A stretch of DNA of 64,000 nucleotides from positions 17,920,501 through 17,984,500 of the forward strand of contig NC_135247.1 in assembly GCF_947623445.1 (NCBI RefSeq). Direction: 5' to 3'. The DNA is from Clavelina lepadiformis. Its lineage: Eukaryota > Chordata > Ascidiacea > Aplousobranchia > Clavelinidae. The notes under the pieces were generated by a model. That model did not search any database, had not been told where the DNA came from, and saw nothing but the letters and a program-made list of their open reading frames with translations. The position numbers were made by a program, and so were the translations under genes. Below, piece after piece: positions 1-13,453 of the stretch; the first letter of the stretch is position 1; the number at the start of each line of letters is the position of its first letter.

Positions 1-1550
1 ATCCGCACTAAAACAGACTGCGATGGCCTCATAGCTCTCTATGATATACGCGTCTTTGATAAAATAACTTTTACGTTTAACATTGAATTTCGAAGTTGAT
101 GTTTCATGTTAATCATCTAGATTATTATTTATGATTCTTCGTTCTCACCGCCGTACACTTTTCTAAACATGAGTTGTGATTTTTCACTGATGCACGTAAA
201 TTCAGTTTTATATTTAGTTTCACAAGAAAACTTTTCATGTTCTCTTTTTTGTGCAATAGTTGTGCTTTCTATGTTTTGTGATGGGTTGTATACTTTGATA
301 ACGATTTCATAAAGTGTATGTATGATTAGTTGATTACTGATTAGATTCGGCACAAGCATTGTTTTATTTTAAGCAGCACGCTGTAAGATACACTTGCAAG
401 AATGCCGTCACGATGCAGAAAATATTTCATTCTGGAAAATGCTCAGTTGTCGTATAGATCGGCAGAATCTGGGCGTGTTTCATTGGTCCATACTCCAGTG
501 TGTTTCTTGTCTAATAAATCATAACACAAGTGCATTTACAATTGCAATTATCTTCTGTGTAGTAAAATGAAAGGTTAACTGTAGAACGTGGTAAGAGGTT
601 AGACCCTACATTAAAAAATTATCTTCTTTGTGTTAACATGGTATCTATGATATGACCTCGTCCTCGTGATTAGTTAATACAAAGAATTTTCATGACGAAA
701 ATGCGATGTCTATGTCATCTACTGCATACAGGCCTGTGTTAATGAAAATTTGTTTTGGCGAAAGAAGTTTTCTGTCTTGCAGGTAGGAGAGTGAAAAGCG
801 TGGAAGGTGGTCATAGCCAGGCGTCACTTAAGGCTGGAAACGAAAAAAGCGTAGCCTACGTTTTCGCATAAAATTTCCTCCTTACTGCCATAGCAAATCC
901 ATATTACTCAGTTTGAAAGAATCGCGTTACATGGGCTAGAGTAGGCAACACATTGTAAGAAGTACCATAACATGAAGGGTCTAGTAAACAAGTGCACAAC
1001 CACAGAATGCTTTTGTATACTAGATCCCAGCTACTCAAATTGTGACGTCATTTGGTTGTGCACTTGTATACTAGACTTAACATAAAACTGAAAGAAATTA
1101 TTGATTGATGAGCGCAAGAAAGTAGGCTAAGAAGTGTTCATTTTTTCATAATTTTTTGTTATATTTGTCGGCAACGTAACTAATTGGTTTGTTATAAATC
1201 CAAAGTGTCCACATTATTTAGGCTATCTGACCTTTACCCGGGGACATATTTTACCTTGATATGTGAGAAAATTTCAAGAAAGAATGGGTTTGGTTGCGTC
1301 ACTACCCCTGAAGCCCATACCGGGTCATTCTCATAAAAGTGTGATGAGTAAGTAGTTTGTAATTTTAATTGGAAGGAATTTTATCAGATTGTTTTTGTAA
1401 ACATTTGGTTATAAAACTAATTTGCTATTATCATCATCATTATAAAAATTTTTGTAGTTTATACCTAGCTTATCCAATTATTTTTGATTATAAATTAATT
1501 TTAAAGGGGTTTTTGTCAAATAATAAACGGTGCTTCCAATTTTTGTTTAG
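1..1550. other. Upstream/5' non-coding stretch or first intron of the Niban-like gene
   Basis: I see no exon that I can defend here. The first recognised exon of the Niban-like gene begins at 1551 with two bases that finish a split codon, so at least one coding exon lies upstream, either here unrecognised or left of the window. Vertebrate Niban proteins start with roughly 25-30 residues that would fit such a short first exon. The stretch is AT-rich and holds a short imperfect hairpin element at 979-1076, listed separately. Nothing else stands out. Confidence 0.5.
979..1076. repeat. Short inverted-repeat (hairpin) element
   Basis: The arms at 979-1002 and 1053-1076 are reverse complements with one mismatch over 24 bases; each contains the core AAGTGCACAACCA or its complement. 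About 50 bases separate them. A diverged relative without a clear second arm lies at about 3361-3415 and shares AAGTGCACAAC and CCAGCTACT in the same order. This suggests a small non-autonomous repeat family rather than a unique hairpin. No convincing target-site duplication was seen. Confidence 0.45.
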
Positions 1551-4500
1551 ATAATATCCATGGGTATGAGGAGGATTTTGCTGCACGATATGAAGCCGCT
1601 TACCTGTGGTTCTTGACACAGAAGATCCATAATGAAATAGAAGCAAAAAGTACGACACCAAAATGGCAGCTGCAGCAGCGAAAGGTATTTTATTTGTGAC
1701 ATCACAATCCCAGTTCAATCAATATGTGTTTTCACTTCTGCATTGACATAGCCCATGTCATGGTATTTTGTAGTGGAATGCATACAACCGTCCGCTTACG
1801 GAGGGGATTCTATACGTGCTTAGTAAATCTGAAGGAAAACGTTGGAGGAAAAGATATTGTGTACTGCAGCCAGATTATGCCTTAGATGTTTATACCAGCA
1901 AAAATGTATGTTGTAAATGCATCTACTGAGCCAATTCGAATAATATGCATATTGTTTAGCACATACATATTTGCGAGAAACTAGCTATTGTACTTAGCAC
2001 ATAATTGTATTTGTGGAATTATGTCTTTTGAAATGCTTTTTTATAATTATACACCCAGATAGAGTTATGCTGTATGTTCATTATATATAATATGGGATTT
2101 AATCTGTGAAGGAATATGAAAGTGCAGCCAAACCCCGATCGTCTAATAAATACAGCGGACACTTTCTTGCTGCTGATGTTGACGGTTATTTGCAAAAGAA
2201 ATTAGAGATCCAAGCTCGAGATTTAGGTTTGCATGTGGCAATAATATTATGTCCGATCTAATTTTGGCCGGTATAAAAAATTTCCAGAACGTTTGATCTA
2301 ACTTTGTGCACAATTTCATGGTAGTTAAACATTTTCCCCCCTTAAAATATTTTTTGTGTCACGTTGTCTGGTCAAGTTATTGTTCTTACTTTTTCATCCT
2401 TAAGCAAACCCAAGGTACCCCGGGCAAATGTTTTATCATTTTCATTCATCCTCATCCTTTTCATGCGAACAGGTTATGTGAATTATGACCTGGATTCATT
2501 CGGGAGAAAAGTTACTTTGATTGGACAAGCCGGAAAGCGTCCGTCCCTTCATATGTTTTCTGTGGATCATCCTTGGCGTGGGATGAGTTATTTTGCCGCA
2601 GAATCCTCTGCCGAGAAGGATCGTTGGGTTGGCATGTTGAGGGATGGTATGCGGCGATTGGATGGTATGTCATTTTTTACATCTGTCTCTGTTGTTTGCT
2701 GTTTTGTTGATATTTTTATAGGTTTTTGTATTACGGTTGTGAAAATCTTCATCAGATGAGATAATTTTTATGTAGGTTAGCGTCATGTCAAATATTGTTT
2801 ATAAACATGTCGGTGCAATGACCTCAGTCCTAAGCATGCATCGGTTTAAATTCACATCCTGGATGAAAACTCAGCAATTTGTCACAAATTCTGGGTTTAT
2901 GTTCATCTACCATAAGTTATCATCCAAACAGACAAAACGGCCGAATAATAGATTGGAAAATCATCTTTGGCTGACATCATATAAGCAGCAAAATCCGCGC
3001 AATGCTGTATTAAAAAAAGTTTTGTTTTCTGTCGCCTTATACAGTTTTTCATTATTTATAAGATAACATACAGTATTTGAAAGGAAAGGTTTCTGTTGTC
3101 ATGTGGGAATGTCTAAATATACTTTTACCGAAATAATATCGCTACACGTGAGATAGGAGCGCGAAATGGACACTGGGCATAAGTTCCAATGTGTTTGCAT
3201 AATTTTGAGAGTTTGGGCATAAGTAAGCTATAAAATGAAGCAGAGTTTAATTTGTAATCACAGGGTGTATGTTATTCTAGCATCAGGATTAAGGTTGGAG
3301 CCCAAGTATTCTTATTGGTATTTTTTAGTATGACAGACCCTTAATAGTGTTGACAATGGCCAAGTGCACAACTACTGTATTAGTTCAATCCAGCTACTGA
3401 AATTCAAGTTGCATGCTTAACTGGCTTAACTGGGTGCTTACTGTGTATTGAATGCTTTTCCTCAAATAGTAATTGTAATGTAATTTAAAAAGTATCTATA
3501 TTTCTCTTCATTAATAGGTTGCCTGTGTGAAGATGAGGTTGCAAGAGACGCGTTTATATTTGCTGTTGAACAATCTCTTCGTGCAGAGGAAGCCTGCATT
3601 GACCAGTCTGTGCTTTCAGGGACACAAGAAGAGGTCAGGATTCGAGTTTTGAAATTTTTTTGTAAAAATTTGAAAAATGGTTTCACTTCGAGCAGTGATG
3701 TTCACCTGCTCTTGTGTGTTTTGAGGTTATGACCTCTGGTTGTTTTGCGATTTCTGGTTGTTTATTGGTGGTTGATGATGTTTGATATGGTTTTGTGGTT
3801 TGTCTTTGTTTGAAATTGGTGTCAGTGTCAACATGCTAATAGGAAATGTGTTTTCAATTTTAACCATTTTATCACGACCACAAATGCAATCAGGTTGTAT
3901 CACTGCAAGTCGGTCTTAAACCGCGATGTTATTCTGAAAATGCTATTTTACTGAGGCCAGAATACATTGATGTCAATTTTTTCTCATAAATGATTAATCT
4001 ATTTTAAATTTTGAGCGGAAAATTATCATGTGTATATTTATACTGAACTGAAACTACCTTAGATCTAATACTAATGCAGTTCTTATGGGCATATACAAGC
4101 CTTGACTCGCCTTAATTACCAATACTCAATTCCCTGAAATATATATTGAACATATTTATTTGTCAGTGATATAACCACTTCATCTTGAAAAAATGAGAAT
4201 ATGTTTTCTCAGATTCTCACTTTTCTTATCTGCGCACTCCAGTCCCGCGAATGCAAAGAGGTCGTCTTACCTCGGATCACCGGAGGAATTGTGAGGAAAC
4301 ACAAGGCATGGAACTTTGTCTTAAGTTCCATCCATAGATTAATCAAGGTATTGTGTGTGACCATGTGTTATAAGCAGACTTATGATAAAGAGTTGCTTTG
4401 ATGATATTGTTTATTTGTTTTGGTCAACGTCTTATACAAACAACCATTTTTTTTCTGGGCAAATATAACCTTTTTATCATAATGTTGCTAATGGCACTAA

Positions 4501-7500
4501 TGGATCAATTTTAACGTTAGCATAATCGTACAAACTGCATTGTTGTTTTGCAATGGCCCTTCGTAGGCACCATGTGCACACTTCATTAAACGTGTTTATT
4601 AATGCGTGTCTTATGTATAATTCATGATTTGAAACTCATGTTCATGCATTGCATGTGCTCGTGTTCCAGACTGGGTTGAATGACATATTTGTCGTTTTCG
4701 TAAACAACCCTCAGACACTGATAGAGAGTGTTAATTGGGAGAATATATGAGTTGGCATGGCAATGGTCATGATGAATCATATGTAAAATTACAAATATGA
4801 AGTTACTTAGAGTGGTATAGTGTGCTAGTTTTTTTTTCTGGTTTACATAGATGTCTCATAATTAAATCAAATACCGAAAACTGAACGAAACCAAAATTGT
4901 GCAGACACTTTCATTCATACGGAATTCGCAGTTTGCAAAAACAAAATCGGTCCCTAATTATACAGTAGCTAGGTCATAGACCAAGCACTTAGCACTAACT
5001 GAAGCATAAACAGCTTTAAGTAGCATGCTAGTCAAAGTAAATAAAGCATAGTTAAAATGAGTCAATACACGATACAGTATCATGTTTATTATAATCACAC
5101 GGCTTACCTCTTTCTCATGGTATTTATCAGTTTGTTGTGCTTGTTGTGTTGAAGGGCCAAAACAAAAACAAAATTTTTATATATATACGATTTGTTTTGT
5201 ATTTGTGGTTGTTTGTTTGTTAAGTTTATTTGCATTTAACAAAGAAATGTAAGAAAACATGAAAGTACAAAGTTTTTTGCGATCTTTTGAATAATCCATT
5301 TTGTGCGGGTTTCGTGCAATGCATAAAATTTTTTCCAGGGCGTCGTGCAAAAGCAGTACCTAGGCTGGCGAGAAGATTGTGAAGAGAGATGCCACGCAAA
5401 GAGACAGGAAATTATTGTTAATTTACCACAATTAACCATCACCTATGAAGCTACAGCACGTGTTGTTAAAGGTGCGTAAGTTCTACTCTACCTGTGCTTT
5501 GCAGTGAGCTTAATCTTCCTTGACTATTGGCATTGAAAGGTCTGTGTGTCTGCATACTTTGTGAATTTTACTTGTCCATGCTAAAGTTATTGTCTGTGTG
5601 TACCTACTTAAATCTAGACTGTAAACTCTCACGTTTTCAGCTATAAAAATATTTTGCTTTTTAAATCATCATCAGTTGATATGCCATTAAATATATATAT
5701 ATATATATTTTTTTTTTCGATCTGTAGTATATGTTCTGTTCGGACATAATTGGTAACTGAATAAATATATTAGCGTAAATGTAAATTGTTGCTGGTAAAT
5801 ACTAAATATAGTTAAAAAGATTGTTATAAAACGACAACCATTTAATCACTAAAATAGTTCTGTAATGACTTAACGTGTACATAGGCTGATGTTGTACATT
5901 TTGCCAGCTTAAAAAACACAAATTACCGATGAACGTTATTTCTTGTTACTCCTTGCATGATTAGACCTTAGCTTAAGTGCTTTTAAATCTTGAATTCTAC
6001 TTGAAACTCTATTTATGGTTGTAGAATCTTTAGCTGAATGCTTTGATCCTATATTGAACGACGAAATTATACCGAAGCTACCTGATGTTATTAGCACAAT
6101 GTCAGATTCAGTGAGTTAAATTGTGGTTTAATATTACAAAAATGTATACTTGTATTTTGTTCAAGATGTAGCAGTATTTCCAAAAATTATTTCTGAGAGT
6201 TGCGTAATGTGTGGCTCTGTGTGGTAGATTATGTGTTTATGTTGATTTATTTGACTGACTAACTGATTTATTTATTACTATATCTATCCTGGCATGTTTA
6301 TAATTGAAACATGCTTATCTTTAAGGTATCTATTTAAACTAGTATTCAAGTCTTGCGGCTATATAAGTCTGCTAAACTGTTTGGTGTTTATGTGACTTCA
6401 TAAAAAATGCAATCACTGATTTATGATGATGTCATAAATAAATGTCATAAATCAGTGATTGTGATGTCATAAATCAGTGATATCTTGCACCCGGCAGCTT
6501 GTGCATCCACTTCGAGCCACTCGTGAAATGTTCAAGTCTCTGGTCAACGATGTTTTAAACCAGGCGTCGACTTCATCACAATTTGCCAACAACATCGATC
6601 GATATTTTCTAAACAGACTCGATTTTGCACCGAGGTAAAGTTCATGTTTTTATTCTAATCTGGTCTATTTCGAGTTGAACCGTGCTTGTCTAAAATAGAC
6701 AACTTTATAGGCTAAATATATCTCCACTTCCAGGTGCAACTTACTTGGAGATTAACAATTTTTTTTGCGTGTGATGTAGAGAAATGATTTCTGCAGTTAT
6801 ATTTAGAATTTTTGTGCTGTATTCATAAATTATGACTACTTATTAACGGAGCATAAAAACTTTTGGCAGAGATCCACAATTCACTTGTCCCAGTGGTGAC
6901 ATGTCTGCCAGTGTGAAAACTCCTTTATCAATCCTGCAGTCTGCTTTCCCACAGACAGATTTTGTAGCCCATCTTAAAAATATTTACATTTACCAACAAC
7001 AGGTAAACATCAACTGTTTATGATGTAAAAGAATATTGTGTGTTATGACATGCTTGTGTTTGCTGCTGGCTCGCTCCGAATAAACAAAGCTTAGAGCCAG
7101 ATATGCCTGAGACACACTGCATTGATTTGATGATTTATTTCTGGTGACTGTTTCGTGTGGATTTGCATTAGTTGGTTGTTCCAGCAACAGATTATTAGGA
7201 TTTTACCAGGGCTAGTTTTAACTTGTTTCCCTCTGCTAGATTTGAAGATAAAACATTCACACATTCTGCCCCAAAGTATAAAAAGTGTCCTTGTATTAAG
7301 CAAATATTTTTGTGTGTTTAGCTTCTGGATTCAGCTGTCTGCACCTTCGAAGCTTTGTGCGGGGAGTCAGTCAACAAAAATGGCGGCAAGCTGACAATCG
7401 AATCAATAGCTAAAGTACAGAATAGAGTGTTGAAGGTAAAACTTTGGATTACTGCTTATTGTAGACGGACGTTGTCAACTTCAAAATCTTTATCAAACAC

Positions 7501-10407
7501 TGAAAATTGAAAACGTGTTTATAGAAAGACAAATGTGCTTTCTTCAATATCTAACGCTGTATTAGCTTTGTTTAAACAACCCTAAATAATCTTAAGAGTT
7601 GTTTCGTGTGCAAGGCTCGTGATTTGTTGAATTTCGTTCAAAAGGAAATAGCATCTAAGTTTACTTCCGTTTGATTGTTATGCTGAGACTTGCTCATACT
7701 AAAAGCTGTGGTACTTCGCGTATTTGCGAACCATTTCACTGTGCTGTAGTTTTTAATTGCTTCGTTAATTGCTGTCTGTCATTGTGAGGTAAATACGACG
7801 TCATTAAACGCTAAGGTTCTTTTCAACGTATATTTATGTTCATTACAGTAAAACTACTTACAGTTACGTAACAAAATTCGCATTGCTGATGGTATCAAAA
7901 TTTATGGCCTATTTTGCGTGGACTCGCATGTGGGCTATCATTTGTATAACACTTGTCTCTGAAATCTGTTTACAGCGTCTTGATTATGACGTCTTATTGG
8001 CGCAAAGAAGATTCTTCCGCACGGTCATATTATCAGCAACGATGCAGCTTGCACGTGAAAGCATTGAAGAACACTGCAAACCGGTAATTTCAATTCATAT
8101 GGTCTTAGTTGTAAATCTCACATTGTATCACTCCGGAGTTTAGGAAAAATTGTGGTAGGAGTTCATATTTGCTTTGGCACAGATAAGCTTGATTTTAACA
8201 TAGGACCGTTGGTTAATTTTTAAACATTTTTCCATTGTCGCTGACTGAGAAGCGAAGTGTTTCATACGCAAGTAGATAGTGAGGTTTTATTCAATAGTTC
8301 CTTGATGAAAATCTCAACGTGTTTGTTTACTAACTGGGCTGTCTGTTGCTTTAATATTTGAATTATAATATATCAGTCATGTTCCTAAAGAACTGATGTG
8401 TTTTAAAGTGACGTCGCAATCCGACACGGCGTTAATTTTGCTCGTTTTATTTTACAGAAAATGTTGGATTTCCAAAGCACGATACCTGAAGAACTTCGAG
8501 AATTTCTTCCCATAAACAACGTCTTCACAGACGTTCTGACCAAACATTTTACAGAACTCGTTAACCCAGGTATGATCGCTCTTTCACTAGATTTTAACTT
8601 GGGAACACTCGTTCGTTGTTACAGGGACATTGCGCATTGATACAATATCAAATTTGGCTCCGATTTCCCGACGGAAATGTACTTAAAATAATCCAGAATT
8701 GTCCAACCGGATATTTGCCCATTAACCTCACTAAGTTCATGCTATGCGGCTGATGACATAAGCCCATGGCAATAGAAACTTGTTTGACCTTGTTTGGAGC
8801 GAAACATGTACTGACACGACCCTAGATCATAGCCCAGTCAACATACAATGGGCAAACCGATACGACGGAGCAAACATCATAAAAATTCAATCTGCTCTGT
8901 GTAAACATCCTTCCGAATCCAGTAGAACTCGCAGTTGTCGCAACGAAACTAACTGGGTGTAGAAGCTGCGACAAAAACAGACTTGGTGTCAGGTGCCGCC
9001 CTGCCAACGTTGCCGAAGTTCTAACGAGGTTTCGTTTACTTTCCAGTCATCAACAGATGTATGAAACAGCTTACTCTGGACAACGCGACGTTCAGCGCGC
9101 TTCGGTTATCGAGTAATTTCAGTTCTCTTTCGTCCTTTGTATCTACTGACTCCGAACTTCCCGTCAAAGAGAAGTAAGACTGACTTTGTTTATAACTTTT
9201 AACAATAGTGTTGGATTTCAGCATTTTTAATGGCAAATCGGTTAACAAAATTTGTATATTATGTATTAACTAACTTCTCAAAAGCGCTCCTTTTGTAAGA
9301 TCATAAGATGTTGGTGTCTGACTGTTTTATGCAAAAACACATGGACAGTACGCTCATTTTTTATAAGAATGATTTCGTAGGAAATCTTCATACCGTGGTC
9401 TTTTGTGGCCTTAGTTTAAGCTCAAATATTATGGTACAACTTTCTGACAGAATTTCTTTCAATTTTGTATTTAAAACATTAAAACCAGCACAACAAAGAA
9501 TCAATTGTACACGTAACAAACGAAGAAAAGTTTCTTAATTTTGAGTTAGTTCAATTCCAATAGTTTTTGAAGTTTCCGGCAAAAAACTCCAGCTTCTCAT
9601 AATGAGTTTCTTAAAAAAGCAATGAGCGTATCTGCACGTGTCCAGCGCAACGTGTGTAACAAAACCTACAAATAATTTCACAGCAGACGCAAAAACTCCC
9701 AGACGAACTCCATGGGAGAGCCCTTCTACCTAGCAGAGGGGTCGGGCCTCAACGAGACGGAAACTCGCCAGCAACCACTCAACGAATCCCCTTCCCCGGG
9801 CACTCCCACCGTTGTGGAAGCAGGCAGGTGTTTTAGCGATTTGGAGAGCGGGGAGGCGGAGTGTTACCATGACGACATGGATGGGGAAACCGGGGAGTAC
9901 TCCAACCGCAAAACAGCCGTGAATGACGTCACAAACGGGTTACAAGCGTCGAATAATGACGCAACGACGGCACCAGTCCTTGACGTTGAACCTAGACCGA
10001 CTTCAAACGTGAACGAAGACGTTGGACAAAGCGGACAGGAACAAGCCGCTTTCGTGGAATTGACGGATGACAGTTCGGACATTGACGCACCAGAACCTGA
10101 CTCTTATGACCCTGAAATGGGCGAAGATCAGCCTCACCCGGACACACACGAGGTTTCGGTTGACGTCCACCTAAACAGGCTTTCACCGGTCAATTGTAAT
10201 GGTCACACCGACGAAACCGGTGAGCCGGCGCCGGATTTCGGCGACCAAAATCGTGTAAACGGATTCGACGGTATCAATTCCCCCGATTCACGTCAGGCGT
10301 GTCACGGTTGCTGTGACGTAGTTTCTAATGACGTCATCATCGGCCTTCATGACGCAAACGGTAACCATGACCTTTCAACGTGCAATGGAATTAACGGGCG
10401 TTCGTAA
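1551..10407 (+). CDS. Niban/FAM129 family protein (5' partial, 15 exons)
   Basis: Exons by splice signals and phase: 1551-1684, 1774-1905, 2112-2226, 2473-2664, 3518-3633, 4243-4347, 5339-5471, 6025-6110, 6498-6634, 6870-7002, 7322-7435, 7976-8083, 8458-8569, 9047-9173, 9684-10407. They give 821 residues with every phase matching. The first part aligns in order with the Niban N-terminal helix, then a split PH-like domain (exons 1774-2664, ending with the DRWVGMLRDGMRRLD helix). A long helical core follows, containing RVLK-RLDYD and the HCKP stretch at the positions of RVLK-QYDYD and TCKP in NIBAN1. The last exon encodes a roughly 240-residue acidic, low-complexity tail, as in vertebrate Niban. 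Known family role: stress-responsive, phosphorylated cytoplasmic proteins that modulate apoptosis and translation; the exact function here is not established. The N-terminal exon is missing. The donor at 9174 overlaps an in-frame TAA. Confidence 0.85.
6410..6482. repeat. Perfect 17-bp hairpin plus third copy beside a splice acceptor
   Basis: Bases 6410-6426 and 6445-6461 form a perfect 17-bp inverted repeat (core ATCACTGATTTATGA) with an 18-base loop. A third copy of TCATAAATCAGTGAT follows directly at about 6467-6481. The array ends about 15 bases before the acceptor AG at 6496-6497 of the Niban exon 6498-6634, so a folded RNA stem would sit over the branch-point region. Confidence 0.7.
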
Positions 10408-10819
10408 ACTTGTAGGTCCGTTATTGTCCCCGCCCAATAATTTGTCCAGGTTTAACCAACATTCCGTCCTTTTGGTGAAAGTGCGAGATCACTCATGTCA
10501 GTATTTTTCAGCTTTTAAGTCGTGATCACATTCCCGCTTTCTCTTTTCTATTGCACTGTGACGTTAAAGCCATTCATTATTACATCACCATTCCCGGACA
10601 ACCTTGGGTTTTCCCACTCGCTTATGACGCGCGAAATCACGCCACGCGGAAGTTCGAGTGAAAACACGATTTCTGAACTCAGAATAGAGAATTGTTTATG
10701 GTCTGGTTATTACCACATAATGGCGCAATATCGGTGTTCAATGTCTCGTAGAAACCGCATTTTTAATCCGTCACGTGATTGCTATTTTTTGGCTCAAGGC
10801 TCAGAAATTTTCCGGTTTG

Positions 10820-10825
10820 AATAAA
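10820..10825 (+). promoter_or_regulatory. Candidate polyadenylation signal AATAAA (Niban-like gene)
   Basis: This is the first canonical AATAAA downstream of the Niban stop codon at 10407. Position and motif only; no transcript evidence. Confidence 0.3.
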
Positions 10826-12484
10826 TTGCTATCGATTTATGTATTACGTTTTTTATAAACCATAAATATTTCTGGCATTGACGTCAAATTTCCAAACCCT
10901 TTGTGTTGTAAATAGTTTTCTATCAGTAGAGTATCGCTATCTACTTCATTGTTATGTAACAAAGCAAGCTGTTCAGTCATCACAGAAAAAACGTGACATC
11001 GCGTTTGCTGTCAGTTCGGTGAGTTACCGCACAATGTTTAATAATGACGTAATCATGTTTACGCAATAGGTGGCTGTAGTTATGCCGTTAATGCTTAGAA
11101 CAACAGAATTAAGCCATTTCCTGACGTTTCTAGTTGAATAATGTGACAGTTTGTGTGCGTAGAGCAAGTACTGCTATTTTGGCAGCTTTTTCAGCCAGCA
11201 GCACTGCCAGGAATTCCTATTGGTCAATTTTATGCAATAGTGGTCATTTTGCTGCCCGCTGCAGCTTTTTACTTGCGTAAAATCCATTTTATCCATTTTA
11301 CACATCGACTAAAGCAACCTCCTGTCGTTACGTATTATCTGGGCAATACCACCATGTGTAAAATGTGGCCAAGAAATTGAAAAGATAAAAACAAAACGTG
11401 TTTACAGTGTTTTATATGTTATGTTGTATATGATGGAGTAAATATCCTGTGTTGTATTTTGATACAAGTGCTTTTCATTGTTGCGTCACAATTATGTTTA
11501 TTCCTACCCAATATAATGTCATTCCTTTAATTGCCATGTGCCCATAGTTCATCGAATCGAAATGTGGTGTGTTCTAAATCCTGGAAAATAATTGTCTATG
11601 TACTGAACTGGCTTTTTTCACCCGGTGATGGTTGGACTTGGTTGTGGATTATCGTTTTAAAATGATATTTTCGTATCTTTGCTGTGATTATGTTCTCACA
11701 GCGAATGAGTAAGATAAAAAATTCTGACTTTGCGTCCGTGCGAAAAGATCTCTGAAAAATATCCCATACGAGATATGGTAAGACCACAAACATGGTCACT
11801 CACAGACCCTTAATGTGAACTTTTAATACCTTTTTCACTAGATTTCGTACCTATCTGCTTTTAGTAACTAATATAACTTGTTAACTCGTTATTTCCAGAA
11901 TTTAGCTTGTAATAATTTGCACTACGCCAGTTGACTCATTGCCATATTACAGCTTTTAAGCAGTGTGCTATTTTTAAGCGCAAGTAATAAAACAGCTTAA
12001 CTTGTCATGTTAAGCTGTGTGGCATGTAAGTGTGCTTACAGTTTGTTCATTCTAGGTTAATCTGATGATTATTAAGTATTGCTTGCTGTGTGAAAGCTGT
12101 CCAAATGTTGTTACTAAGTTCTAGCAGCTTTCCTGGGCTTATTTCTTGTGTTCTTATTGGCATCTCCGAATAATTTTCCACTCTTCTGCGCCTATTTGCC
12201 AAGCTCAATAAAATATTTTCTACACTTGTCAGTGTTTTTGTTTCAGGATTTAGGTAAAATGCCCATGCATAGGAGACAGAAATATTGGCGGTGTTGCGCT
12301 GAACCAGGTTTGGCTACTTAGTATTTTGTGGCTTAATTAAGACTGTTTTTTTTTTTGTTTAAAAGTTTATTGAGAATACTGGTAAAAACAATTACCGCTG
12401 CTACTGTCCAAACAAACACCATAAGTTATTTAAGAATTTTGCTTTTCAATGCATGAAGTTCGTTGGGTTTTGGTTTAAATAAGA

Positions 12485-12650
12485 TTTTTAAGGCACTCGC
12501 CACCGCTGTCGGCTCACTTGCAAAGAGATGAAAGCACCGGGCTCGCAATGATGTCAGCCCGTGTTCGATACCCAGCGGTGCCACCATCGCAATGTCCTTG
12601 GTTCTTGGGCAAAGTTTTAATGACGCCTGCTGCCGTTTAGTGGTTTTGGT
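12485..12650 (+). repeat. tRNA-derived SINE-like fragment
   Basis: The piece carries a pol III B-box-like GTTCGATACC near 12562 inside a tRNA-like frame: GCCACCGCT on the 5' side can partly pair with AGCGGTGCC after the B box. A tail with CTTGGGCAAAG follows, which resembles the conserved TTGGGCAAGG segment seen downstream of the tRNA part in many invertebrate SINEs. The anticodon arm is not intact, so this is not a functional tRNA gene. A related piece lies on the minus strand at 55140-55290. Confidence 0.5.
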
Positions 12651-12978
12651 TGTGGTAAATTCGAGCAACATCGCATAAAACTGAAGCATTCATCTATTCC
12701 AAAATGCATATACTCAGGAACCCAAGTCAGAGCGTTAAAAAATGCTCGCCGGGTTTTAATCGTACAAAAACTCTCCTCAACCCGAGGATAAAGATCCTGA
12801 TCTCAGTTAGTGGTAATAGTTACATTTCGTATGTTCTTTGAGGTAGCGCTAGAGGATATTATTAAGGAAATCTCTAAATACCGCAAGAGGACTAAGAGAA
12901 CGAAAAAGACAAAGAGAATTAAGGGAACTTAAGATGTCTGTGGTATACGGCTTGCTTAGTTGCCTTAGTCCTCTAGCG

Positions 12979-13445
12979 CAGGGCTTCCCAAACTGGGGGT
13001 CGCGACCCCGCAAGGGGTCGCGTAACGAACTTCAGGGGTCACACCGCGTATACCAATTTTACACGAAGTACAAAATACAATCAAAACAAAATATCGTTCC
13101 AGCCTAATCAACATTGAAACCGCCTTGAGAGTTGAGACCAGCATTAACATATATTGAGCCACGGCTGGACTTGCTTTGTAGCAGAAAGCAGTCGCACCAA
13201 TCACACTGAATAAATGTGTGTGCTTTTTTGTTTCCAGTAGCCTACATAGGCTATGTGTAAAGTAGTAAGTACTGGTAGGCTTTGAGTACTGGTTGCTTGA
13301 ATTCAGTCTTTGCATCTCAATAAATGTCACTAATGAGTAATGACTAATGTATATTTCGCACTGCTAATCAATTTAAACGTAAAGGGTCGCGGAAAACTTC
13401 AGAAGTTTGAAAGGGGTCGCGAGCAAAAAAGTTTGGGAAGCCCTG
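12979..13445. mobile_element. Non-autonomous hAT element (MITE), perfect 8-bp TSD
   Basis: The 467-bp element starts CAGGGCTTCCCAAACT and ends with the near-complement AGTTTGGGAAGCCCTG. The subterminal GGGGTCGCGA motif is repeated on both sides. It is flanked on both sides by CTCTAGCG (12971-12978 and 13446-13453), a perfect 8-bp target-site duplication. Eight-bp duplications with CAG-type ends are the hallmark of the hAT superfamily. No transposase is recognisable inside; a minus-strand open frame across it has no visible hAT motif. Confidence 0.88.
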
Positions 13446-13453
13446 CTCTAGCG

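Larger units (their letters stand above)
10408..12900 (+). other. 3' flank of the Niban-like gene and intergenic DNA
   Basis: After the stop at 10407 the sequence is non-coding. An AATAAA at 10820-10825, about 410 bases past the stop, is the nearest candidate polyadenylation signal; another lies at 12207-12212. Open frames here are short and resemble no family I know. A tRNA-SINE-like piece lies at 12485-12650. Confidence 0.5.

Noticed and set aside
9712..10407. Independent single-exon acidic protein starting at the ATG at 9712
   Set aside because: A phase-correct acceptor at 9682-9683 joins it to the Niban core, and vertebrate Niban proteins have a similar acidic tail, so it is the last Niban exon.
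12485..12580. Possible functional tRNA gene
   Set aside because: A B box is present, but the anticodon arm and acceptor stem do not fold properly and a SINE-like tail follows.
12965..13330. 121-codon minus-strand frame across the hAT element
   Set aside because: It spans the element boundary and shows no hAT dimerisation or RNase H-like motif, so it is not a transposase remnant I can defend.
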